Source: Segatella copri
GTDB lineage: Bacteria; Bacteroidota; Bacteroidia; Bacteroidales; Bacteroidaceae
Direction of reading: 5' to 3'
Assembly (NCBI RefSeq): GCF_015074785.1
Contig: NZ_CP042464.1
Span: 1,922,001 to 1,986,000 of the forward strand
Length of the DNA: 64,000 nucleotides
A program made the position numbers and the translations under genes. Numbering within the stretch: position 1 is the stretch's first letter; each line of letters starts with the position of its first letter. This document shows, in pieces, positions 17,535-26,566 of the stretch. The notes beneath the pieces are model-generated. The model worked only from the letters and a program-made list of their open reading frames with translations, was not told the origin of the DNA and did no database searches.

Positions 17535-18922
17535 GAATGAAGAACAAGATATTTTTAGGAGTCAGTGGAGTAAAAGGAGTTAAGGCCATCGTCTTTCTCT
17601 TTCTTTGCCTGCTGATGATTCTGCCGCTCTCTTCCTGTTACAACAAAGAGAACCGCGAGGAGATTCTGAAGGTTTACAACTGGGCTGATTATATAGATGA
17701 AGACGTTCTTGCCAACTTCCCGAAATGGTATGAACAGCAGACCGGCAAGAAGATCCGAGTCATCTACCAGACCTTCGACATCAATGAGGTGATGCTTACC
17801 AAGATAGAGCGAGGTCATGAAGACTACGACGTGGTATGCCCGTCAGAATATATCATCGAGCGCATGCTCCGCAAAGACCTTCTCCTACCTATCGACACCG
17901 CCTTCGGCAAGACGCCCAACTATATCTGCAACGTATCACCATACATTGTTGAGCAGATAGATGCCACCTCCAACAATGGCCGCATCGCCCACCATTATGC
18001 CGTACCTTACATGTGGGGAACCTGTGGCATCCTATATAATAAGGTGCACGTACCTATAAATGATGCACAGACCTGGGGAACATTATGGGACAGAAAATAT
18101 CAGGGCAAACTCCTGATGAAGGATTCCTACCGCGACTCCTATGGCACCGCCCTCATCTGGGCACACCGTAAAGACCTGGAAACAGGCAAGGTGACCGTAC
18201 CACAGCTGATGAACGACTATTCACCCGCTGCCATAGCCGCAGTAGAGAAAGAGTTGAAAGCTCTGAAGCCAAACATTGAAGGATGGGAAGCCGACTTCGG
18301 CAAGGAGACCATGACCAAAGGCAAAGCCTATCTCAATATGACCTGGAGCGGTGATGCCGTCTGGGCTATTGAAGAAGCCGGAAAAGTAGGTGTAGAACTG
18401 GGATATGAGGTACCGAAAGAAGGAAGCAATGTATGGTTCGACGGTTGGGTAATCCCTAAATATTCCCGCAATCCGAAGGCTGCCGCCTATTTCATCAACT
18501 ATCTCTGTCAGGAAGACGTGGCACTCGCTAATATGGAGACTACAGGATATGTGAGCAGCGTGGCAGGCCAAAAGGTATTAGAAGCTATGAGCGATACTGA
18601 GGTTTATCCCCAACCTGTAAATCTAGCCTACTTCTTTGGCGAGGAAGGCAGGAATGCCCATCTCAACCCTATCATGTATCCAGACAGCAGCATAGTAGCC
18701 CGATGCGCCATGATTCATGATGCCGGCGATCATACTCCCGAGGTATTGGATATGTGGTCGAAGGTGAAGGGCGACAATCTGGGCGGCGGCATCGTTATCT
18801 TCCTGCTGGCCGTAGTCCTTGCCCTCACGGTATTCGTTGCCATCAAGAAGTATGAACATTACAAGCACAGAAGGCTGTCGAGGAAACACCGCAGAAGACA
18901 TGTGGTAAAGGTAAAAGGGTAA
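17531..18922 (+). CDS. potD: Polyamine-binding lipoprotein with C-terminal membrane anchor
   Basis: This 463-residue protein has a lipobox-like LSSC near residue 35 and a PotD-type fold (LKVYNWADYIDEDVL, DYDVVCPSEYIIERM, YLNMTWSGDAVWAIEEAG). PotD captures spermidine or putrescine and delivers it to PotBC. Unusually, after the binding domain there is a hydrophobic helix (GGGIVIFLLAVVLALTVFVA) and a very basic tail (KHRRLSRKHRRRHVV). The last codons run into a GTAAAAGG-type simple repeat, so the tail may have been extended by it. PotF-like putrescine binding is equally possible. Confidence 0.9.
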   Translation: MRMKNKIFLGVSGVKGVKAIVFLFLCLLMILPLSSCYNKENREEILKVYNWADYIDEDVLANFPKWYEQQTGKKIRVIYQTFDINEVMLTKIERGHEDYDVVCPSEYIIERMLRKDLLLPIDTAFGKTPNYICNVSPYIVEQIDATSNNGRIAHHYAVPYMWGTCGILYNKVHVPINDAQTWGTLWDRKYQGKLLMKDSYRDSYGTALIWAHRKDLETGKVTVPQLMNDYSPAAIAAVEKELKALKPNIEGWEADFGKETMTKGKAYLNMTWSGDAVWAIEEAGKVGVELGYEVPKEGSNVWFDGWVIPKYSRNPKAAAYFINYLCQEDVALANMETTGYVSSVAGQKVLEAMSDTEVYPQPVNLAYFFGEEGRNAHLNPIMYPDSSIVARCAMIHDAGDHTPEVLDMWSKVKGDNLGGGIVIFLLAVVLALTVFVAIKKYEHYKHRRLSRKHRRRHVVKVKG

Positions 18923-18965
18923 AAAGGTAAAAAAGTAAAAGGGGAAAAAAGTAAAAGAGAGGGGG
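18903..18965 (+). repeat. GTAAAAGG-type simple repeat at the potD 3' end
   Basis: About seven imperfect copies of (G)GTAAAA(A)G follow each other, starting inside the last potD codons and continuing into the intergenic region. The same class of short-unit repeats appears before rsmD, before potB and inside the helicase gene. Confidence 0.7.
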
Positions 18966-19030
18966 AAAACCTATTTTATAGGGGAAAAAGAACATTTTTT
19001 GAAGGAAAAGAGAAAAAAGTGTCGAAAAAA

Positions 19031-19063
19031 TTTGGTAATATCAAATAAAAGCATTACCTTTGC
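19031..19063 (+). promoter_or_regulatory. Promoter of tRNA-Tyr
   Basis: TTTG (19031-19034) is followed after exactly 20 bases by TACCTTTGC (19055-19063), a full Bacteroidetes consensus. The tRNA begins 27 bases later. Confidence 0.75.
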
Positions 19064-19089
19064 ACTCGCTTTTGAGATATAAAGCTTTT

Positions 19090-19171
19090 GGGTAGTTACC
19101 AGAGTGGCCAAATGGGGCAGACTGTAAATCTGCTGGCTATGCCTTCGGTGGTTCGAATCCATCACTACCCA
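19090..19171 (+). tRNA. tRNA-Tyr (anticodon GTA)
   Basis: The acceptor stem pairs GGGTAGT (19090-19096) with ACTACCC (19164-19170), with discriminator A at 19171. The anticodon loop CTGTAAA carries GTA. A long variable arm makes it a class II tRNA, and the T-arm contains GGTTCGAATCC. CCA is not encoded. No duplicated tRNA end was seen nearby that would mark an integration site. Confidence 0.95.
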
Positions 19172-19202
19172 CTTTTCCCAAAAAATAACTCAAAAATTTA
19201 AG

Positions 19203-19236
19203 AGTCCGACTTTCGAGAGAGAGCCGGACTTTTTCT
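19203..19236 (+). terminator. Rho-independent terminator after tRNA-Tyr
   Basis: AGTCCGACTTTC pairs with GAGAGCCGGACT, one or two mismatches, followed by TTTTTC. Confidence 0.7.
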
Positions 19237-19273
19237 TTTCATACAAATTCTGAACAAAAGAAGAAGAGTAATA

Positions 19274-20857
19274 TCACTCTCCTTCTATCTGCGTATTTGG
19301 CCAATTCACCAGATATAGCATTTCTGTGGCTCGGGTAAATGCAGTATAGAGCCAGTGGATATAATCGGGAGTAAGCATATCATCCGTCATATAGCCCTGG
19401 TCTACATAGACATGCGACCACTGTCCTCCCTGCGCTTTATGACAGGTAACGGCATAGGCAAACTTCACTTGCAGAGCATTGAAATACGGATCCTGCCGGA
19501 TTGCCTTCATACGGTCTGCCTTCAGGGGTATGTCCTGATAATCTTCCTCTATCTTATGGAAAAGCTGCTCTTGCTGATCATGGGTCAAAGCAGGAGCCTC
19601 ACTCGTCAATGTATCCAGCAATACCGTAGCCTCCAGTTCATAATTGTCATAATCGGGGAATTTCAACAGAAGGGTGGCAAAATGGAAACCATAGAGGTCG
19701 ATGCGACGGCTCACCTTCATCACCTTCGCCCTATCTCCATTAGCCAGGAAAGCAGGAAGTTCGTTACTTTGAACTTCTTTACTTTGAACTTTGAACTTGG
19801 AACTCGGAACTTTATGATTAGTTAAACTATTAAATTGGCTTTCTATTCGGCCGCCGAACGCAGTTTCTTCACTCTTCACTCTTCGTTCTTCACTTAATTC
19901 CCTTTCCTTTATCTTCTTTCTTTCTTCCTCCATCCAATAATAATTGTTCTTCACAATCATCAGCATGTCGCCACTCTCCAGTTCCTCTTCCCTATCAAGA
20001 ACCATGTTGCGGATGCCCTGGTTGAAGATGTTGGCGCGCTTGTTGCTACGAGTCACAACAATGGTATCGTCCAGTCCTACATGATGATAACTGTCGCCAA
20101 GAGCCTCGATGAGTTCTGCACCCGGCATCTCCCTGATATCCGAGAAACCGGAGAAACGGATTTTAGGCAGTTGGGTAATGTCATCGTGGGTAATCATCTG
20201 ACGGATGCGGGTAGCATTAAAGAGGATGCCCGACTGCTGACTCTGACGGACTACTTCGTTCAAATCGCACTCATAAACCGACAGTCCATACCCCTGGAGC
20301 ATCGCTGCAGAAAGAGCTGGTGATTCTTCCTCACCAACAGGAGGCAACTGTGCCTTATCGCCAATCAGCAAGAGGCGGTCGTTACGTCCCTGATACACAA
20401 AATGAATCAGATCATCTAGCAGACAGCCGCTACCAAAGGTGGTTCCGCCCAATCCCAGATTGGCAATCATCGAAGCCTCATCCAGCATGAAAAGCGTATC
20501 AGTATAGAGATTATCATTGAGATTGAACTGTCCATCCACTCCGGCAAACGCCTTTTCGCGATAGATGCGGCGATGAATGGTATAGGCAGGCATCCCGCTG
20601 TTCAGAGAGAAGACCTTAGCCGCCCTACCCGTAGGAGCAAGGAGCATCACCTTCTGGCGAACAGCACGGAGCGTACGGACGATAGCACCCGAGAGTGATG
20701 TCTTACCGGTACCCGCACTACCCCGGAGAATCATCACAGCATGAGGATTACTATCCGTCATAAACTGCACGAAAACATCGAGCGCCTGAGCCTGTTCTGG
20801 GGTTGGCGGAAAGCCAAATTGCTGTAATATCTGATATTTTAACTCTTCAATGTTCAT
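19274..20857 (-). CDS. RecD-like/UvrD_C_2 DNA helicase with a repeat-derived insertion
   Basis: This 527-residue P-loop helicase has Walker A GSAGTGKTS, motif LFMLDEASMI, LLIGDKAQLPPVGEEE (motif III) and the C-terminal UvrD_C_2 motifs VTCHKAQGGQW and YTAFTRATEMLYLV. It resembles the small RecD-like helicases of Bacteroidetes, which unwind DNA 5' to 3'. Between NNYYWMEEE and FLANGD there is an insertion of about 50 residues (DNA 19759-19925) made of GAAGAGTGAAGAG- and AAGTTCAAAG-type simple repeats, in frame. That position is a short loop in relatives, so the core is probably still functional. Confidence 0.85.
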   Translation of the reverse strand: MNIEELKYQILQQFGFPPTPEQAQALDVFVQFMTDSNPHAVMILRGSAGTGKTSLSGAIVRTLRAVRQKVMLLAPTGRAAKVFSLNSGMPAYTIHRRIYREKAFAGVDGQFNLNDNLYTDTLFMLDEASMIANLGLGGTTFGSGCLLDDLIHFVYQGRNDRLLLIGDKAQLPPVGEEESPALSAAMLQGYGLSVYECDLNEVVRQSQQSGILFNATRIRQMITHDDITQLPKIRFSGFSDIREMPGAELIEALGDSYHHVGLDDTIVVTRSNKRANIFNQGIRNMVLDREEELESGDMLMIVKNNYYWMEEERKKIKERELSEERRVKSEETAFGGRIESQFNSLTNHKVPSSKFKVQSKEVQSNELPAFLANGDRAKVMKVSRRIDLYGFHFATLLLKFPDYDNYELEATVLLDTLTSEAPALTHDQQEQLFHKIEEDYQDIPLKADRMKAIRQDPYFNALQVKFAYAVTCHKAQGGQWSHVYVDQGYMTDDMLTPDYIHWLYTAFTRATEMLYLVNWPNTQIEGE

Positions 20858-20874
20858 ATTTCGAAAACTTTTAG

Positions 20875-20919
20875 TATCTTTGCAGAAAATTTACTGCACC
20901 TATTTGCTGTGCAAAAGTA
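20875..20919. promoter_or_regulatory. Face-to-face promoters of helicase and pseudopilin-like genes
   Basis: The plus strand has TATCTTTGC at 20875-20883 and the minus strand TACTTTTGC at 20919-20911. Predicted start sites are near 20890 (+) and 20904 (-), so the two transcripts would overlap by about 15 bases, and polymerases at the two sites may interfere. Confidence 0.55.
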
Positions 20920-20934
20920 ATAATACTTTTTGAA

Positions 20935-21414
20935 ATGAGAAAAAGAATAAAGAATAATTATATTTTGGGAGCATGCGTCATCATCATGATGCTACTCTGT
21001 ATTCTGAGTGTGAGCCAGCCCATCCGCTTCCAGAAAGCCATGGCTAGCAGAGAAGCAGAGGTGAAGGAGAAACTGATGCAGATACGTCAGGCTGAAGAGA
21101 AATACAAGGCGAAACACGGCGTATATACAGGCGATTTTCCGACACTGGTAAAAGGCAAGTACTTACAGGAAGATGCCCAATACATTCCCTATGCCGACGG
21201 TAAGAAGTTTACACTCGCTGCCACGGTTATCGTAGGAAAAAGCGGTAAGCAGATTCCGGTGATGGAATGTGGGGCCGGTTATGAAACCTTCCTCGACGGA
21301 CTCGATGAAGGTTCCATCCAGCAGAAGATAGAGGAGGCCAACTATGCCGGCAGCTATCCCGGACTCAAGATAGGCGATTTAACGACAGATAATAACAACG
21401 CAGGTAATTGGTAA
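20935..21414 (+). CDS. Single-span membrane protein, pseudopilin-like
   Basis: This 159-residue protein has one N-terminal hydrophobic segment (YILGACVIIMMLLCILSV), then an amphipathic helix (AEVKEKLMQIRQAEEKYKAKHG) and VYTGDFPTLV, which together resemble type II secretion pseudopilins in spacing. No prepilin peptidase site is visible. It is followed after 5 bases by the DUF3822 gene and is probably in one operon with it and rsmD. The function is unknown; the resemblance may only reflect helix-anchored architecture. Confidence 0.65.
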   Translation: MRKRIKNNYILGACVIIMMLLCILSVSQPIRFQKAMASREAEVKEKLMQIRQAEEKYKAKHGVYTGDFPTLVKGKYLQEDAQYIPYADGKKFTLAATVIVGKSGKQIPVMECGAGYETFLDGLDEGSIQQKIEEANYAGSYPGLKIGDLTTDNNNAGNW

Positions 21415-21419
21415 CAGAT

Positions 21420-22229
21420 ATGCAAATAAAAGGTAACAACATTCAGCAAGCACGACTCACCATCCGCGTGAGCAGAAACACCCTCAGTTTTTCGGTAGTT
21501 GACCGTGAAGCTGAGCATCAGCTCATCTATGAACCTTATACAGTAAAGAGTGGTGTTTCGATGGCAGCCAACTTGCGTCAGGCTTTCAAGGAGAGTGCTC
21601 TCCTGCAGCGGGGATACCAGAAGGTACGCGTATATCTCGATTCGCCTATCCTGCTGGTTCCTATCGAAGAATTTCATGAAGAGGATATCGATGTGCTCTA
21701 TCAGCATGCCTTCAACAGTCATAACAGCGATGCCATTCTCTACAGAGTGCAGCCGGAACTGAATGCGGTAGCGGTATTCCCTATCAACAAGGATTTGAAG
21801 ATGGTGGTAGAAGACAACTTCAAGGATGTCCGCTTCACACCTATCATGCAACCGATGTGGCACTATCTGCATCATCGCAGTTTCACCGGTATTCACCGCA
21901 AGCTCTATGTTTATTTCCACGACAAAAAGCTGGACGTTTTCGGTTTCGAGAAGAACCGTTTCAAATTCTTCAACTCGTTCAATGCCGAGCATGCCAAGGA
22001 TGCCCTCTATTTCATTCTCTATGTATGGAAGCAGTTAGGATTCAACCAGATGCAGGATGAGTTGCATGTATCAGGCAATGTTCCTGATAAGGATTGGTTC
22101 CTCTACAACACGAAACTCTACATCAAGAAGACCTTCATTCTGAATCCTGCCGCCGAATTCAACCGTGCGCCTATCACAGAGATTAAAGGTCTGCCATTCG
22201 ATTTAATGGCACTGTACTTAAGTAAGTAA
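21420..22229 (+). CDS. DUF3822 family protein
   Basis: From ATG 21420 this encodes 269 residues; a TTG at 21408 overlapping the previous gene is less likely. The sequence (LTIRVSRNTLSFSVVD, RKLYVYFHDKKLDVFGFEK, NTKLYIKKTFILNPAAEFNR) fits DUF3822, a Bacteroidetes family almost always next to rsmD, as here. It has an actin/RNase H-like flavour but no catalytic motif I can name. The role is unknown; conserved linkage with an rRNA methyltransferase hints at, but does not show, a ribosome- or DNA-related function. Confidence 0.8.
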   Translation: MQIKGNNIQQARLTIRVSRNTLSFSVVDREAEHQLIYEPYTVKSGVSMAANLRQAFKESALLQRGYQKVRVYLDSPILLVPIEEFHEEDIDVLYQHAFNSHNSDAILYRVQPELNAVAVFPINKDLKMVVEDNFKDVRFTPIMQPMWHYLHHRSFTGIHRKLYVYFHDKKLDVFGFEKNRFKFFNSFNAEHAKDALYFILYVWKQLGFNQMQDELHVSGNVPDKDWFLYNTKLYIKKTFILNPAAEFNRAPITEIKGLPFDLMALYLSK

Positions 22230-22322
22230 GACAAGAGTTGATAGTTAAAAGTTGATAGTTAAGAATTCAACAGAATAGCTTATCATAAAGTTCAATGTTC
22301 AACATTCAAAGTTCAAAATAAA
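22230..22322 (+). repeat. Simple-repeat spacer before rsmD
   Basis: Copies of AAGTTGATAGTTA and of AAAGTTCAATGTTCAACATTCAAAG-type units fill the gap between DUF3822 and rsmD. This is the same sequence class found inside the helicase gene. Confidence 0.6.
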
Positions 22323-22323
22323 T

Positions 22324-22854
22324 ATGAGAATCATAACAGGACAATATAAGGGACGCCATTTCGACATTCCACGTTCGTTTAAGGCACGTCCGACAACAGA
22401 TTTTGCAAAGGAGAACATCTTTAATGTGCTGCAGGGATATATTGATTTCGAAGATACCTCTGCCCTCGACCTTTTTGCCGGTACGGGCAGCATTTCGCTC
22501 GAACTGGTATCACGAGGCTGCAGCCGGGTAATCAGCGTAGAGGCCGACCGCGATCATGCCAACTTCATACGCCAATGTTTCCAGAAGTTGGGCGAAGACA
22601 AGGATATTCTGATTCGTGGTGATGTATTCCGTTTTCTGAAGACCTGCAAGCAGAAGTTTGACTTTATCTTTGCCGATCCTCCATACGCCCTAAAGGAGTT
22701 GCCGCAGATTCCAGACCTCGTTCTGAATGGCGACTATCTCAACGAAGGAGGCATCTTCGTCTTTGAGCATGGCAAAGACTATGATTTCTCCGAGCATCCA
22801 CGATTCCTGGAGCACAGAAGTTACGGAAGCGTAAACTTCTCAATATTCAGATAG
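22324..22854 (+). CDS. rsmD: 16S rRNA (guanine(966)-N2)-methyltransferase
   Basis: The protein has 176 residues with the RsmD start MRIITGQYKGRHF, the SAM-binding motif ALDLFAGTGSISLE and the catalytic N-methyltransferase motif FADPPY. It methylates G966 of 16S rRNA during small-subunit assembly, using S-adenosylmethionine. Length matches the family (about 180). The DUF3822-rsmD pair is conserved in Bacteroidetes. It is followed by a strong bidirectional hairpin separating it from the convergent cls gene. Confidence 0.92.
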   Translation: MRIITGQYKGRHFDIPRSFKARPTTDFAKENIFNVLQGYIDFEDTSALDLFAGTGSISLELVSRGCSRVISVEADRDHANFIRQCFQKLGEDKDILIRGDVFRFLKTCKQKFDFIFADPPYALKELPQIPDLVLNGDYLNEGGIFVFEHGKDYDFSEHPRFLEHRSYGSVNFSIFR

Positions 22855-22857
22855 AAA

Positions 22858-22898
22858 AAAATCCCCGTTTGCACCAGACAAGATGCAAACGGGGATTT
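22858..22898. terminator. Bidirectional terminator, rsmD/cls
   Basis: AAATCCCCGTTTGCA (22858-22872) pairs perfectly with its complement at 22884-22898, with A and T tracts outside, between convergent genes. Confidence 0.85.
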
Positions 22899-22903
22899 AT
22901 TCG

Positions 22904-24328
22904 TTACAACAGCGGCGAGAGTAATCTTACCGTACTCTCGAAAAGGCGCTGCAGGAACGGACGTTTTACGAAATAAGATACATCATCTACCAGGATGCTC
23001 TTCGCCTCATCTCGCAGATAGACAGCCTTCACGCGCTGTGCCATCCCCTCATCAAAGAAGAATGCATTCGCTTCGAAATTATTCTCAAAACTTCGGAAGT
23101 CGATATTCGTACTGCCTATCGTACAGAGATTATCATCACTTACGAGCAATTTACTATGATTAAAGCCTGCCGTATAGAGATAAACCTTTACGCCAGCCTC
23201 TATCGCCTCCATCACATACGAACGTGATGCCCACTCAACCAGTTTGGCATCAGCATGACGGGGCAACATCAGACGGATATCCACACCCGCCAGAGCTGCT
23301 GTTCGCATGGCAAACAAAACCGGTTCAGTTGGCAGGAAATAAGGCGTTTCCATATACACATACTTCTGGGCCTGAAGCAGGATGCGGACATAGCCCTGCA
23401 TGATATCAGGCCAAGGACTGATAGGACTGCTCGTAACTATCTGTACGAGACAATTGTTGCGGATATGCGCACTGACCGGCGGATAATACTGACGATTGGT
23501 AACCAACGTACGATCTACGAAATACCAGTCTACCAGAAAGGCTCTCTGAATGGCGTAAACGCCACCGCCCTCAATACGGAGATGCGTATCGCGCCAAGCC
23601 TGTTTCTTATCACCCTTCACATAGCGCAGAGCTATATTCATGCCACCGATAAAGCCCACTTTACCATCTATGACACAGAGTTTGCGGTGGTTACGATAGT
23701 TTACCTTACTCGTAAAAGCCGGAAAGCGGACTGGCATGAACGAATGTACATCAATGCCTGCATCACGCATACGTTCAAAGAATTCATCCTTCACCTTCCA
23801 GCAGCCTACATCATCATAAATCAGTCGCACCTCCACTCCCTGCTCTGCCTTATCAATCAAGGCATCAGCTATCAGATATCCCAAGGCATCGGCTTCGAAG
23901 ATATAGGTATCGAGATGAATATGATGCTTTGCCTGTCCTATATTATATAATAAGGTAAGGAAGAAATCGTAGCCATCAGTATAAATATCCACCTGATTAT
24001 CTTTAAAAGGCAGCGCCCAACTCTGGTTGGCAAAGAGATTCATCAGCGGTTTATTGCTGTCTGGCAGGTGAAGATTCTCCTGCTCTACGAACTCGAGCAT
24101 GGAGCGCTTGGTGAGCTGGTCCATGCTGCGGTCGCTGATAAGCCGTTCCTTGCGGGTATTCTGTCCGAAGAAGAAATAAAAGATGATACCCACAAAGGGG
24201 ATGAAGAAGAAGACCAATATCCATGCCATCGTCTTGGCGGGCTGACGATTGTCCATCAAGACGGTAATGATAGCCGGAACGGTTATCACGACATAAAGCA
24301 ACAGATATATCCAGTGAAAATAAATCAT
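22904..24328 (-). CDS. cls: Cardiolipin synthase
   Basis: This 474-residue protein has two N-terminal membrane helices (residues 3-22 and 32-52), then two phospholipase D HKD motifs: NHRKLCVIDGKVGFIGGMN and NHSKLLVSDDNLCTIGSTN. It joins two phosphatidylglycerol molecules into cardiolipin at the inner membrane. Length and domain order match ClsA. The start MIYFHWIYLLLY gives the expected N-terminal helix. It stands 70 bases downstream of dnaG on the same strand and may be read from the dnaG promoter. Confidence 0.92.
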   Translation of the reverse strand: MIYFHWIYLLLYVVITVPAIITVLMDNRQPAKTMAWILVFFFIPFVGIIFYFFFGQNTRKERLISDRSMDQLTKRSMLEFVEQENLHLPDSNKPLMNLFANQSWALPFKDNQVDIYTDGYDFFLTLLYNIGQAKHHIHLDTYIFEADALGYLIADALIDKAEQGVEVRLIYDDVGCWKVKDEFFERMRDAGIDVHSFMPVRFPAFTSKVNYRNHRKLCVIDGKVGFIGGMNIALRYVKGDKKQAWRDTHLRIEGGGVYAIQRAFLVDWYFVDRTLVTNRQYYPPVSAHIRNNCLVQIVTSSPISPWPDIMQGYVRILLQAQKYVYMETPYFLPTEPVLFAMRTAALAGVDIRLMLPRHADAKLVEWASRSYVMEAIEAGVKVYLYTAGFNHSKLLVSDDNLCTIGSTNIDFRSFENNFEANAFFFDEGMAQRVKAVYLRDEAKSILVDDVSYFVKRPFLQRLFESTVRLLSPLL

Positions 24329-24397
24329 ATAGCATTTCTCCTTTTAAATCTCTAATACTTCATTACAGAGTTCCTCCCCACAGGACAGGAGTTCCGG

Positions 24398-26359
24398 TTA
24401 ATTGAAGATATTGTTTGCCTGGCTCGCCAGAAGCGTGTTCATCTGCTTGAGTTTCATAAACTCCTGCAGAAGTTCACGATTGGTCGGATTCTTGGCAAAC
24501 TCCTGCTGAACCTCAATAATACGCTGAGCAATATAATGAGTACGGAAGCTCAAGATGTCTTTAAAGACAAACTGACGGAGTTTATCGGCGCTCATCTTCA
24601 TCTGCAGACTAGCCGTAGATACCTCCTGGGCACCTGTAGGCAAACCAGCCAACCTGCTGATTTCCGGATTCGGATGATTGGCAAAATAAGTTTCGGCGAC
24701 AAAATCATCTTCTTTTTCCAGATGCTCCACAGCCTCCTGCATAATCTGATTATATAAATCATTATGAAACTTAAAGCCATCTCCACCCAAATCAAGACTG
24801 ATATACTGGGCCACAGCTACCTCCACATCATTTCCGTCTACATCCTGTACCGTGATGAGCTGGTCGCCATGATGAATAATCAACTGTACCAGAAGTCCTT
24901 CTACCTCCAGGAGTTTATCCAGTGGGGTAACCGCTCTCATCGCTGATTGCGCCTGCTGCGCTGCCGCTACAGGCGAATCTTTCAATCCCGCTGCACGTCG
25001 CTCTGCCTTTACCTGCTCACTCATACCGTTGCGCACAAAATTGTTCAAGGCATTCACGATGATTGCCTCATTCACGCCCAAACGGTGAGAACAGTCTGTG
25101 ATATAAGAAGCGCGCGTTATCTGATTCTTGATTTTAGAGATGCTCTCTACAATCGAATTGATAGCCTGGCTTCGCTTTACAGGGTCTGTCACGCCGCGTA
25201 GCAGAATATCGGTTTTAAACTGTATGAAGTCGGTCTGATTCTCCTGAATATATCTTCTGAAATCCTCTGCCGAATGACTGCGGGCGAAACTGTCAGGGTC
25301 ATTACCATCAGGGAGAAAGAGCACCTTTACGTTCATCTCTTCTTCAAGCAGCATATCGGTACCTCTCAGCGCAGCATGAATACCCGCTTTATCGCCATCA
25401 TAGAGAAGAACGATATTACTGGTAAAGCGGTGCAGCAGTCTAATCTGATGCACGCTCAGCGCTGTACCCGAGTTGGCCACTACATTTTCGATGCCACACT
25501 GATGCATCGAGATAACATCGGTGTATCCTTCCACCATAAAGACACAATCCTCCTTGGCTATCGCCTTCTTGGCCTGATAGAGTCCATAGAGTTCGCGCTC
25601 CTTATGATAGATAACGCTATCAGGCGAGTTGACATATTTCTGGCTGATGCCCTTGGTTCTGCTGTCGAGCACTCGTCCGCCAAAAGCCACCACCTTGCCG
25701 CTCACGCTGAACCAGGGGAAGATGGCTCTGCCCGAGAAACGGTCAAGAATCTTATCCTCACCCGACTTATTGCCGGCTTCGTCCTTATCCACCTTGAAGC
25801 AGAGTCCCGTATCAACCAGATATTTCGGATTATAGCCAGCCGCCTTAGCCGCTTCAGCAAGAGCAGTACGCTTAGGGAGCGCAAAACCCAACTGGAATTT
25901 TCTGATGATATCATCTCTGAAACCTCTTCCTCGGAAATAGGCCATACCGATAGCGATGCCATCCACATCATGCAGGAGGATATCCTGAAAATATTTCGCC
26001 GCCCAATCGTTGACGATAAACATGGATTCCCTTTCGCTCTCGCGCTGTTTTTCTTCATTGGTCAGTTCCCGCTCCTGAATCTCAATTTTATATTTCTTGG
26101 CGAGCCAGCGAAGGGCATCGGGATAGGTCATCTGTTCCAGTTCCATCAGAAAGTTGATTGCATTGCCTCCCTTTCCGCAGGTAAAACAATGACAGATACC
26201 TCTTGTAGGAGATACTGAGAAAGATGGATTGGAATCGTTATGAAAAGGACACAAGCCGACATAATTGATGCCACGCTTCTTGAGCGTAACAAATTCAGAT
26301 ACCACCTCTTCTATCTTGGTGGCATCCATAATTTTTGCTATCGTCGGTCTGTCTATCAT
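24398..26359 (-). CDS. dnaG: DNA primase
   Basis: The 653-residue protein starts with the CHC2 zinc finger (LCPFHNDSNPSF with C37, H40; HCFTCGKGG with C58, C61), followed by the DnaG catalytic core (SGRAIFPW, FGGRVLD), the Toprim acidic motifs (VEGYTDV, LYDGDKAG), and a helicase-interaction-like C-terminus. It makes RNA primers for DNA replication in complex with DnaB. The length is normal. The upstream promoter fits the consensus, and no rpsU or rpoD is adjacent, unlike the enterobacterial operon. Confidence 0.95.
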   Translation of the reverse strand: MIDRPTIAKIMDATKIEEVVSEFVTLKKRGINYVGLCPFHNDSNPSFSVSPTRGICHCFTCGKGGNAINFLMELEQMTYPDALRWLAKKYKIEIQERELTNEEKQRESERESMFIVNDWAAKYFQDILLHDVDGIAIGMAYFRGRGFRDDIIRKFQLGFALPKRTALAEAAKAAGYNPKYLVDTGLCFKVDKDEAGNKSGEDKILDRFSGRAIFPWFSVSGKVVAFGGRVLDSRTKGISQKYVNSPDSVIYHKERELYGLYQAKKAIAKEDCVFMVEGYTDVISMHQCGIENVVANSGTALSVHQIRLLHRFTSNIVLLYDGDKAGIHAALRGTDMLLEEEMNVKVLFLPDGNDPDSFARSHSAEDFRRYIQENQTDFIQFKTDILLRGVTDPVKRSQAINSIVESISKIKNQITRASYITDCSHRLGVNEAIIVNALNNFVRNGMSEQVKAERRAAGLKDSPVAAAQQAQSAMRAVTPLDKLLEVEGLLVQLIIHHGDQLITVQDVDGNDVEVAVAQYISLDLGGDGFKFHNDLYNQIMQEAVEHLEKEDDFVAETYFANHPNPEISRLAGLPTGAQEVSTASLQMKMSADKLRQFVFKDILSFRTHYIAQRIIEVQQEFAKNPTNRELLQEFMKLKQMNTLLASQANNIFN

Positions 26360-26389
26360 TATATATATTCTTTTTTCTGTTTTTACTAT

Positions 26390-26421
26390 GCAAAATTACT
26401 ATTTTTCTTTGAAAACACAAA
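26390..26421 (-). promoter_or_regulatory. dnaG promoter
   Basis: The minus strand has TTTG (26421-26418), 19 bases, then TAATTTTGC (26398-26390), matching the Bacteroidetes consensus 31 bases before the start codon. Confidence 0.7.
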
Positions 26422-26566
26422 GAGAAACGGACAGAAAAGTAAAAATGAAACATATTAAAATCTAAAGGTTACATAAAATAAAGTACATTCGGATAGTTTT
26501 GACTACCTTTGCAACCGGCAAAAATACATTGCTGACAATCGGAAAATAACAACAAGATAAATAAAC

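Noticed and set aside
19090..19171. tRNA-Tyr as an integration site
   Set aside because: No repeated tRNA 3' end, integrase or foreign block follows; the next gene is a chromosomal helicase.
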